Positions 1 through 5,550 of a stretch of DNA of 5,550 nucleotides are shown here, one piece after another. The DNA lies in NCBI GenBank assembly GCA_015232955.1, contig JADFYS010000152.1, positions 1 to 5,550 on the forward strand, written 5' to 3'. Numbering within the stretch: the first letter of the stretch is position 1; the number at the start of each line of letters is the position of its first letter. Under the pieces are notes generated by a model. The model had not been told where the DNA came from, did not search any database, and saw only the letters and a program-made list of their open reading frames with translations. The translations under genes and the position numbers were made by a program. The DNA is from Gammaproteobacteria bacterium (lineage in GTDB: Bacteria > Pseudomonadota > Gammaproteobacteria > Thiohalomonadales > Thiohalomonadaceae).

Positions 1-106
1 ACGATGGCGTCCATGCCATCGACACCCGGCAATCGGGTAGCGGAGATCCCTTCGCAGTCACTAACTTAATAGTATTGGGGGAAGGGACGGCGACAATAGC
101 CGCAAG
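1..106. other. Region downstream of nifJ; no supported gene
   Basis: On the plus strand, frame 1 is open from the edge to TAA at 67-69 and frame 3 to TAA at 156-158. Either could be the tail of a convergent gene, but neither peptide is recognisable. On the minus strand, TAA, TAG and TGA cluster shortly after the nifJ stop (about 58-70). No downstream start has a convincing ribosome binding site. Confidence 0.5.
2..38. repeat. Two adjacent small inverted repeats downstream of nifJ
   Basis: CGATGGC (2-8) pairs with GCCATCG (15-21) across a 6-base loop. ACCCG (24-28) pairs with CGGGT (34-38) across a 5-base loop. Both are perfect but short. Neither is followed by a T-run on either strand, so I do not call an intrinsic terminator. 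Confidence 0.35.
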
Positions 107-3100
107 CTACGCCATCGGATGGAACTTCGACGGCTGTTGCTGCGCCATATATTCGTAATTTTCCCAACGCAGATCGACCAGCTCCTGAGCAATCGCCATC
201 AGGTGTTGCGCCTCTTCGGGATTGGTCTTCTGCAGGATCTTATAACGCATTTCGTTATAGGCGTACTCATGCAGCTTGCGGGTCGGACGCGGCGAATCGA
301 GCATAAACGGCTTTTTACCCACTTTCCGTAGTTCCGGGTTAAAGCGGATAAGTGGCCAGTAACCGGAAGCTACGGCCAGTTTCTGCTGCTCTACTCCTCT
401 GCTAAGGTCAAATCCATGAGCGATACAGTGGCTGTAGGCGAGGATAATCGACGGCCCCGGATACTCTTCTGCCTCGCGCATCGCCAACAGTGTCTGCTGC
501 GGATTCGCCCCCATCGCGACCCTTGCGACATAGACATTGCCGTAGGAGATCGCCTGCAGTGCGAGATCCTTGTTCCCGACCCGCTTCCCGGCGGTGGCAA
601 ACTTGGCAGAGGCACCCAGCGGTGTCGCCTTCGACATCTGCCCTCCTGTATTGGAGTAGACCTCGGTATCGAGCACCAGGACATTGACATTGCGTCCGGA
701 TGCGAGGACATGATCAAGACCGCCAGAGCCGATATCGTAGGCCCAACCGTCGCCTCCCACCAGCCAGACACTACGCCGAACCAGATGGTCGGCAATGACA
801 TGGAGCTCCCTTGCCCGATCATCGTCGATCGCCCGCAGCAGCTCCATCAGCTTCTCGACCCGGGTCCGCTGCAACCGAATATCGGAACCGACCCGCTGCT
901 TCGACTCCAGAATCTCATGAATAAACTCCGGCTCAAAATGTTCCGCAAGCTCTTTGAGGTACTCCCGCGCCATCTCGGTCATGTGATCAGCGGCAATACG
1001 CATCCCGAGACCAAACTCGGCATTATCCTCAAACAGCGAGTTGGACCACGCAGGACCATGGCCCTGCTCATTGGTGGTCCACGGCGTAGTGGGGAGATTC
1101 CCCCCATAGATTGAAGAGCAGCCGGTGGCGTTGGCGACCATCAGCCTCGGCCCAAATAACTGGCTCAACAGTTTGACATAAGGGGTCTCACCGCATCCGG
1201 CGCAGGCCCCGGAGAACTCAAATAGTGGTTTCAGAAACTGAACCCCGCGAACCGATGAGAAATCGACACTCCGCCGCGGATTGTAGGGGAGGGACTCAAA
1301 GAAGCGGATATTCTCCTTCTCCTGCTCTAGAAGCGGTGCCTTGGCAGTCATATTGATCGCTTTATGGTTCGGATCACTATCACTCACCTCAGGACAGACC
1401 TCGGTACAGAGGCGACAACCGGTACAGTCCTCAAGGTAGATCTGCAAGGTGTAGCGGGTCTCGGGAAAACCGCGTGCACTCATCCCCGCCGAAGCGAAGT
1501 GCGCTGGGGCCTGTTTGAGCAGATCTTCGTGGTAAAAACGGGAGCGGATCACACTGTGGGGACAGATAAAGCTGCAGTTCCCACACTGAATGCAGAGTTC
1601 CGAATCCCACTGCGGGACCAGATCCGAAATATTGCGCTTCTCCCACTGGGTGGTGCCACTGGGATAGGTGCCGTCATTGGGGATGAGGCTCACCGGGAGA
1701 TCATCCCCTCGACCCGCCATCATCTCGGCAGTCACCCGCTGTACAAAGTCGGGTGCCTCTGCCGGCACTACGGGAGCGAACTGCAGCAGGCTGGTAATCT
1801 GCGCCGGAACCGCGACTTCATGGAGGTGATCCAGCGCCGCATCTACCGCCTCAAAGTTCTTCTGAACGACATCGGCCCCTTTGCGGAAATAGGTCTTCTC
1901 GATCGCCTGTTTGATCTTGGCGATCGCCTCATCACGGGGGAGAACCCCAGATAGGGCAAAGAAACAGGTCTGCATGATGGTATTAATGCGCGACCCCATC
2001 CCCGTATCCCGGGCAACCGTATCGGCATCGATAATGTAAAAGCGGATCTTGCGTTCGACCATTCGCTGCTGAATCGGCTGCGGCAGTCTATCCCAGACAT
2101 CATCCTTTCCAAACGGGGTGTTGAGGAGAAAGACCGCCCCCTCTATCGCTTCAGCGAGGATGTCGCTCTTTTCGACAAAGTTAAATTGATGACAGGCGAT
2201 AAAGCTGGCCGATTGAATCAAGTATGGGGCACGGATCGGATCCGGTCCAAAACGGAGGTGAGAGATGGTCTGGGAACCCGATTTTTTCGAGTCATAGACA
2301 AAGTACCCCTGCGCATAGAGATCCGTATTTTCACCGATAATCTTAATACTGTTTTTGTTAGCACCCACCGTGCCGTCTGCCCCAAGGCCATAAAAGAGCG
2401 CACGAGTCTCTTTGTCCGATTCAATATTGAAGTCTCGCTCAAAGGGGATACTTCTTCGGCTCACATCATCATGAATACCGACCGTAAAACTTTTGGTCGG
2501 TTTCTCCCGCTGCAGTTCAGCAAAGACCCCCTTCACCATCGCAGGAGTAAACTCTTTTGAGGCGAGACCGTAACGACCGCCGATCACCTTCGGCATGATC
2601 TCCCGTTCACCATCACTACAGGCGTTGTAGAGTACCGTCATCACATCCTGATAGAGTGGTTCACCACTCGCGCCCGCCTCTTTGGTGCGATCCAGTACCG
2701 CAATTGCGCGAACCGATGCGGGGATCGCTGCAAGGAGATGTTCGGCCGAGAAGGGGCGGAAGAGATGGACATTGACCACCCCTAGCTTTGCCCCTTGTCC
2801 ATTCAGTAACTTCACCGTCTGGAGAACCGTCTCGAAACCCGAGCCCATGATAATCACCAGCGCCTCTGCCGCAGGATCCCCTTCATACTCAAAGAGGTGA
2901 TATTGACGACCGGTGAGTGTGGCAAACTCGTCCATCACCTCCTGGACAATCCCCGGTGTAGCCTGATAGAAGGGGTTGGCTGTCTCTCGTCCCTGAAAAT
3001 AGACATCGGGATTTTGTGCTGTGCCACGAATAAAGGGGTGGTTAGGGTTGAGGGCACGCTGCCGATGCTGGAGCACCAGCTCCTCTTTGATCATCTCCCG

Positions 3101-3709
3101 AATGACCTCATCAGGGAGCATCTCTAACTTGTTGACCTCGTGCGAAGTGCGAAAACCATCAAAAAAGTGGATAAAAGGGAGACGCGATTTTAGAGTGGCG
3201 GCATGGCTAATGAGCGCCATGTCATGCGCTTCCTGCACCGACGAGGATGAGAGTTCGGCAAAACCGGTGGTACGGGCAGCCATCACATCCTGATGATCGC
3301 CAAAAATAGAGAGCGCCTGGGTCGCCAGTGCCCGTGCAGCCACATGAAAGACGGTGGGGGTCAATTCACCGGCGATTTTGTACATATTGGGGAGCATTAA
3401 CATCAACCCCTGCGAAGCGGTAAAGGTGGTGGTTAACGCCCCCCCCTGCAGCGCACCGTGAGCCGTTCCTGCCGCCCCCCCTTCACTCTGCATCTCAAAG
3501 ACATCGGGGATCTGGTTCCAGATGTTACGAATCCCTTTTGCCGCCCACATATCGGCTAGCTCGGCCATCGTGGTTGAGGGGGTGATAGGGTAGATAGAGC
3601 AGACCTCACTCACCCGATAGGCGACATAGGCCACCGCCTCATTACCGTCAATTGTGGCAACCCGCCCTTTTTTGATCATTGGGAGACTCTCCTCTTGTAT
3701 CTTATCCAT
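107..3709 (-). CDS. nifJ: Pyruvate:ferredoxin (flavodoxin) oxidoreductase, NifJ type
   Basis: This cytoplasmic thiamine-diphosphate iron-sulfur enzyme converts pyruvate + CoA to acetyl-CoA + CO2 and reduces ferredoxin or flavodoxin. The 1200-residue single chain has the family's full domain order. Domain I carries YPITPSTTMAE (40-50), QSEGG with Glu76, and HVAARALA with Arg126. Domain III carries the CoA-region motif GLGADGTVGANKN (441-453). A two-cluster ferredoxin domain has CxxCxxCxxxCP at C706/709/712/716 and at C762/765/768/772. Domain VI has proximal-cluster ligands C836, C839, C864 and C1095, plus TPP/Mg motifs GDGWAYDIG (986-994) and DTEVYSNTGGQ (1014-1024). No catalytic residue I can check is missing. 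Only about 105 residues follow C1095, so the long oxygen-protective C-terminal domain of Desulfovibrio africanus PFOR is absent. The first ATG overlaps the upstream gene's stop by 8 bases. A second ATG, 10 codons in at 3679, has a stronger ribosome binding site and fits the usual family N-terminus (MIKKGRVATIDGNEA), giving 1190 residues. The direction used in the cell cannot be read from sequence. Family assignment is very secure; the exact start is not. Confidence 0.97.
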   Translation of the reverse strand: MDKIQEESLPMIKKGRVATIDGNEAVAYVAYRVSEVCSIYPITPSTTMAELADMWAAKGIRNIWNQIPDVFEMQSEGGAAGTAHGALQGGALTTTFTASQGLMLMLPNMYKIAGELTPTVFHVAARALATQALSIFGDHQDVMAARTTGFAELSSSSVQEAHDMALISHAATLKSRLPFIHFFDGFRTSHEVNKLEMLPDEVIREMIKEELVLQHRQRALNPNHPFIRGTAQNPDVYFQGRETANPFYQATPGIVQEVMDEFATLTGRQYHLFEYEGDPAAEALVIIMGSGFETVLQTVKLLNGQGAKLGVVNVHLFRPFSAEHLLAAIPASVRAIAVLDRTKEAGASGEPLYQDVMTVLYNACSDGEREIMPKVIGGRYGLASKEFTPAMVKGVFAELQREKPTKSFTVGIHDDVSRRSIPFERDFNIESDKETRALFYGLGADGTVGANKNSIKIIGENTDLYAQGYFVYDSKKSGSQTISHLRFGPDPIRAPYLIQSASFIACHQFNFVEKSDILAEAIEGAVFLLNTPFGKDDVWDRLPQPIQQRMVERKIRFYIIDADTVARDTGMGSRINTIMQTCFFALSGVLPRDEAIAKIKQAIEKTYFRKGADVVQKNFEAVDAALDHLHEVAVPAQITSLLQFAPVVPAEAPDFVQRVTAEMMAGRGDDLPVSLIPNDGTYPSGTTQWEKRNISDLVPQWDSELCIQCGNCSFICPHSVIRSRFYHEDLLKQAPAHFASAGMSARGFPETRYTLQIYLEDCTGCRLCTEVCPEVSDSDPNHKAINMTAKAPLLEQEKENIRFFESLPYNPRRSVDFSSVRGVQFLKPLFEFSGACAGCGETPYVKLLSQLFGPRLMVANATGCSSIYGGNLPTTPWTTNEQGHGPAWSNSLFEDNAEFGLGMRIAADHMTEMAREYLKELAEHFEPEFIHEILESKQRVGSDIRLQRTRVEKLMELLRAIDDDRARELHVIADHLVRRSVWLVGGDGWAYDIGSGGLDHVLASGRNVNVLVLDTEVYSNTGGQMSKATPLGASAKFATAGKRVGNKDLALQAISYGNVYVARVAMGANPQQTLLAMREAEEYPGPSIILAYSHCIAHGFDLSRGVEQQKLAVASGYWPLIRFNPELRKVGKKPFMLDSPRPTRKLHEYAYNEMRYKILQKTNPEEAQHLMAIAQELVDLRWENYEYMAQQQPSKFHPMA
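3689..3696 (-). promoter_or_regulatory. Alternative, stronger ribosome binding site for a nifJ start at 3679
   Basis: AAGAGGAG on the minus strand lies 9 bases before the in-frame ATG at 3679 (Met11 of the long form). The protein from this ATG begins MIKKGRVATIDGNEA, which matches where NifJ proteins normally start just ahead of the conserved DGN motif. With this start, 22 bases separate the two genes instead of an overlap. I consider this start at least as likely as the one at 3709. Confidence 0.6.
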
Positions 3710-5354
3710 TGTCGCTTACTCCATCAGTTGCGGGTTCGGCAACCATCTCTATCGCATGACACGGACACTGCTCATAACAGACCGCACAACCGGTACAGCG
3801 TGCGTAATCAAAGCGGTAACGCGCCCCTTTCCCCAACTTCTCAATCGCCTTCTCAGGACAGGAGCCAAAGCAGCCATCACACTCAAAACAGTTTCCACAA
3901 GAGAAGCAGCGCCGCGCCTCAAATAGCGCCTCATCTTCACCGATCCCCTGAACAATCTCAGAGAAGCTGCTCGCCCGCGCCTCTCCGCTAAGGTGGGTCT
4001 GCTCCGTCTGTGGTGCATCGCTGCGATACCAGAGATGGATCATGGTCTCATCCACTAACGGGTGGCGTTTGGGATAGGTGAAGGGGGTACCACGAAGATA
4101 CCCATTGATATAACGAGCAGCCCGTTTGCCGTGGCCCGTGGCGACGGTAACCGAGCGCTCTCCGGGGACGGTATCCCCTCCGGCAAAGATCCCGTCGTGG
4201 CCGGTCATCATGTTATCACCGACAATCACCGTGCCATCACGCTTAAATGAAATCCCCTCGATCCCTTTGAGAAAAGAGGTATCGCTCTCCTGCCCTACCG
4301 CAAGGATCACCGCATTGGCATCGAGGGTCTCATAGCGTCCGGTAGGTTGGGCATTACCGTCGGCATCGAGTTCCATGATCTCAATCTGTAGCTGATCTTT
4401 TTCCACATGGTGCAGGGATGAGAGCCACTTAATCTCAACCCCCTCCTCGACCGCCTCCTGGACCTCAAATTCGTGGGCCGACATATTCTTGCGATCGCGA
4501 CGATAGATCACGACCGCCTCCTCTGCTCCGAGTCTCCGCGCTGTTCGTGCGGCATCTATGGCGGTGTTACCACCACCATAGACCACCACCTTCCGGCCCA
4601 ACAGGGGTGGGTTGTCACTTTGAGCCTCTTCAAGGTAATTGACCGCATCCATCATCTTGCCGGCATCTCGCACCGGAATATCGATCTTCTTGCTGATATG
4701 GGCGCCCACAGCGACAAAAGCGGCACGAAAGCCACCTGCATCCATCTCTTGACGCAGATCTTCTACTCTCCGGTTAAGAACGATTTTCACCCCCATCCGC
4801 TCAATACGGCCAATCTCCTGCTGCAGCTCCTTGCGTGGCATCCGGTAGGCGGGAATTCCGGCATTGATCATCCCCCCCGCCTGCGATCCGGCCTCATAGA
4901 TCTCAACGGTATGCCCCAGTCGGGTCAGATGGTAGGCGGCCGCCAGCCCACTTGGTCCGGCACCCACGACCAGTACCCGACTGCCATCCGGTTGTGGTGT
5001 ATAGCGCGGCTCCCACCCCTCAGCCAGGGCGCGGTCGCCGAGAAAACGCTCAACAGCGTGAATACTGACACTGCTATCGGTGAAGTTTCGGTTACAGCCG
5101 CTCTCACAGGGGTGGTAACAGACCCGTCCGTGAACAGCGGGGAGCGGATTATCCTCAACCAGCTTCTGCCACGCCTCCTCAAACCTGCCTGCCTGGGCGA
5201 GATCAAGCCACGCCTGTATATTCTCTCCTGCAGGGCAGGCGTCGTTACAGGGGGGGATCGAGTCCTGATAGATCGGACGCCGACTACGCAAGGCTCCGGT
5301 TCGAACACCGCTGCGTGTCAGGTCGAGGAGGTGCGTCATATCCCGTGCTGTCAT
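3702..5354 (-). CDS. GltD-like FAD/NADPH oxidoreductase with C-terminal 2x[4Fe-4S] ferredoxin domain
   Basis: This 550-residue protein belongs to the glutamate synthase small-subunit/DPD/NfnB/DsrL superfamily. An N-terminal Fer4_20-type helical domain (about 30-110) has C36, C40, C79, C83 and C87. The FAD Rossmann motif is GAGPSGLAAAYHL (131-143), with acidic E154 at the end of the second strand. A second nucleotide site is GGGNTAIDAARTARRLGA (260-277), followed by YRRDRKNMSA (284-293), whose arginine pair usually indicates NADPH. The closing FAD motif is FAGGDTV (390-396). The C-terminal ferredoxin domain has cysteines 483/486/489/492/495/499 and 520/523/526/530, with an extra C532. Canonical GltD has about 470 residues and lacks this tail. 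No glutamate synthase large subunit is next to it; the gene overlaps nifJ instead. I infer a role in electron exchange between NAD(P)H and ferredoxin/NifJ, possibly as a bound subunit. Automatic pipelines would probably call it a glutamate synthase subunit, which I consider misleading. The start is chosen because AAGGAG lies 8 bases upstream. Fold and cofactors are well supported; the physiological partner is inferred. Confidence 0.93.
   Translation of the reverse strand: MTARDMTHLLDLTRSGVRTGALRSRRPIYQDSIPPCNDACPAGENIQAWLDLAQAGRFEEAWQKLVEDNPLPAVHGRVCYHPCESGCNRNFTDSSVSIHAVERFLGDRALAEGWEPRYTPQPDGSRVLVVGAGPSGLAAAYHLTRLGHTVEIYEAGSQAGGMINAGIPAYRMPRKELQQEIGRIERMGVKIVLNRRVEDLRQEMDAGGFRAAFVAVGAHISKKIDIPVRDAGKMMDAVNYLEEAQSDNPPLLGRKVVVYGGGNTAIDAARTARRLGAEEAVVIYRRDRKNMSAHEFEVQEAVEEGVEIKWLSSLHHVEKDQLQIEIMELDADGNAQPTGRYETLDANAVILAVGQESDTSFLKGIEGISFKRDGTVIVGDNMMTGHDGIFAGGDTVPGERSVTVATGHGKRAARYINGYLRGTPFTYPKRHPLVDETMIHLWYRSDAPQTEQTHLSGEARASSFSEIVQGIGEDEALFEARRCFSCGNCFECDGCFGSCPEKAIEKLGKGARYRFDYARCTGCAVCYEQCPCHAIEMVAEPATDGVSDNG
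3719..3722 (-). promoter_or_regulatory. Ribosome binding site for the first nifJ ATG (inside the upstream gene)
   Basis: GGAG on the minus strand lies 9 bases before the ATG at 3709, within the last codons of the GltD-like gene. The start and the upstream stop share the eight bases ATGGATAA. That arrangement would allow terminating ribosomes to restart on nifJ. It competes with the stronger site at 3689-3696. Confidence 0.5.
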
Positions 5355-5362
5355 TCCTGTAT

Positions 5363-5368
5363 CTCCTT
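5363..5368 (-). promoter_or_regulatory. Ribosome binding site of the GltD-like gene
   Basis: On the minus strand, AAGGAG sits 8 bases before the ATG at 5354. This is a near-ideal Shine-Dalgarno sequence and spacing. It decides the start against the in-frame Met6 (ATG at 5339). Confidence 0.85.
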
Positions 5369-5382
5369 GAGAGTTTTCTCTG

Positions 5383-5396
5383 TGATGAATTCGTCA
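5383..5396. repeat. Imperfect dyad just upstream of the GltD-like ribosome binding site
   Basis: TGATGAATTCGTCA is a 14-base dyad around GAATTC with one mismatched pair. It lies 15 bases upstream of the AAGGAG site on the operon side. Its position could suit a repressor operator, but the function is unknown. Confidence 0.3.
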
Positions 5397-5455
5397 ATCC
5401 CCCGCTCCAGTTACGCTGTAAAAAAGGTGGAGGTGAAGGGTTCGAGAAGGGGGAT
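5397..5455 (-). repeat. Long-range inverted repeat in the operon leader
   Basis: ATCCCCC (5397-5403) and GGGGGAT (5449-5455) are perfect 7-base inverted arms separated by 45 bases. In a minus-strand transcript they could pair and close a large loop. The plus strand between them is purine-rich (GGTGGAGGTGAAGGG near 5426-5440, preceded by six A). No conserved riboswitch class is recognised and no U-tract follows the stem. Confidence 0.25.
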
Positions 5456-5488
5456 CTAAAAAACGGCTAATTATCCTAAAATCCGCAG

Positions 5489-5518
5489 TTGACCGCTGCA
5501 CATATCTATCAACATAAT
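5489..5518 (+). promoter_or_regulatory. Sigma70-like promoter for the divergent plus-strand gene
   Basis: TTGACC (5489-5494) matches the -35 consensus at 5 of 6 bases. After an 18-base spacer, CATAAT (5513-5518) matches the -10 consensus at 5 of 6. Transcription would start near 5525, only a few bases before the ATG at 5528. This is consensus matching by eye only; the -10 also lies inside a 13-base palindrome. Confidence 0.45.
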
Positions 5519-5525
5519 GATTATG
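5513..5525. repeat. 13-base palindrome between the divergent genes
   Basis: CATAAT-G-ATTATG is a perfect inverted repeat with one central base. It places a CATAAT -10-like hexamer on each strand and sits just before the plus-strand ATG. It may be an operator or simply a shared bidirectional promoter core. At this size in AT-rich DNA, chance cannot be excluded. Confidence 0.45.
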
Positions 5526-5548
5526 CTATGAAATTCACTATATACCAG
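5520..5548 (-). promoter_or_regulatory. Weak candidate promoter for the PFOR operon
   Basis: On the minus strand, CTGGTA (5548-5543, 3 of 6 to the -35 consensus) is followed after 17 bases by CATAAT (5525-5520, 5 of 6 to the -10 consensus). Use of this site would give a leader of roughly 160 bases before the GltD-like ATG. No better sigma70 pair and no sigma54 -24/-12 element was found upstream of the operon. The real promoter may be elsewhere in the leader or beyond the window. Confidence 0.2.
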
Positions 5549-5550
5549 CT
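5528..5550 (+). CDS. Partial 5' end of a divergent gene, possibly a PP2C-family Ser/Thr protein phosphatase
   Basis: An ATG at 5528-5530 opens a frame reading MKFTIYQ that runs off the right edge. From memory, proteobacterial PP2C-family phosphatases often begin MKFTIYQ or MKFSIYQ, ahead of an NQDR and VADGMGGH metal-binding core. None of that core is in the window, so the assignment rests on seven residues. The two ATGs just upstream (5517 and 5523) share another frame that stops at TGA within a few codons. No Shine-Dalgarno sequence precedes the ATG, but a good sigma70-like promoter ends nine bases before it, which would suit a leaderless or very short-leader transcript. If real, the gene is transcribed away from the PFOR operon. 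It could also be a chance ATG. Confidence 0.4.

Noticed and set aside
1..50. Minus-strand peptide LPGVDGMDAI, resembling part of a response-regulator receiver domain
   Set aside because: The frame is preceded by an in-frame TAA, lacks the aspartate expected before the motif and has no start with a good ribosome binding site. A ten-residue likeness is not enough.
416..1954. Antisense frames of 232 and 196 codons (416-1114 and 1364-1954) opposite nifJ
   Set aside because: They fall opposite conserved NifJ domains (the TPP and ferredoxin regions) and have no domain features of their own.
3702..5354. Annotation as a true glutamate synthase small subunit (gltD)
   Set aside because: No large subunit is adjacent, part of the N-terminal cluster motif is missing, a C-terminal ferredoxin domain is added and the partner gene is nifJ. 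Only superfamily membership is supported.
4473..5459. A 328-codon open frame on the plus strand opposite the GltD-like gene
   Set aside because: It lies almost entirely antisense to a gene with clear FAD, NADPH and Fe-S motifs. Its protein shows no recognisable domain and its start has no supporting context. It is a shadow of the real frame.
5462..5500. Possible intrinsic terminator in the leader (GCAG/CTGC stem followed by T-runs, minus strand)
   Set aside because: The stem is only 4 pairs and the T6 run is too far from it. It is unlikely to terminate transcription.
5499..5512. FNR-type site (TTGAT on the minus strand at 5512-5508)
   Set aside because: Only one half-site matches; the second half reads ATGTG instead of ATCAA. 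Tempting for an anaerobic operon, but not supported.

Overview
The window holds a two-gene operon on the minus strand for anaerobic-type pyruvate and electron metabolism, plus the probable first codons of a divergent gene at the right edge. Read in transcription order (right to left), the operon begins with a 550-residue flavin/iron-sulfur NAD(P)H oxidoreductase of the glutamate synthase small-subunit (GltD-like) superfamily at 5354-3702. A full-length, single-chain pyruvate:ferredoxin (flavodoxin) oxidoreductase of the NifJ type follows at 3709-107. The two reading frames overlap by 8 bases, so they are very likely co-transcribed and possibly translationally coupled.

Layout: 1-106 lies downstream of the NifJ stop and shows only two small inverted repeats and no convincing gene. 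107-3709 is nifJ. 3702-5354 is the GltD-like gene, preceded by a strong Shine-Dalgarno sequence. 5355-5527 is a leader/intergenic region with several short dyads, a purine-rich stretch and promoter-like sequences on both strands. 5528-5550 starts an open frame on the plus strand (MKFTIYQ) that resembles from memory the N-terminus of proteobacterial PP2C-type Ser/Thr phosphatases, but it is cut off by the window edge.

Functional reading: NifJ decarboxylates pyruvate to acetyl-CoA and gives low-potential electrons to ferredoxin or flavodoxin (or runs in reverse, fixing CO2 onto acetyl-CoA). The GltD-like protein keeps FAD- and NADPH-binding Rossmann motifs and adds a C-terminal 2x[4Fe-4S] ferredoxin domain. 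No glutamate synthase large subunit is present. It is therefore more likely to move electrons between NAD(P)H and the NifJ/ferredoxin pool than to make glutamate. That coupling is an inference from gene order and domains.

Organism: the moderate-to-high GC composition, canonical AAGGAG-type ribosome binding sites, NifJ-type PFOR and the PP2C-like start suggest a proteobacterium, perhaps a facultatively anaerobic or chemolithotrophic beta- or gammaproteobacterium. The sequence does not fix the taxon. No RNA gene, CRISPR array, insertion sequence or obvious sign of recent transfer was seen.
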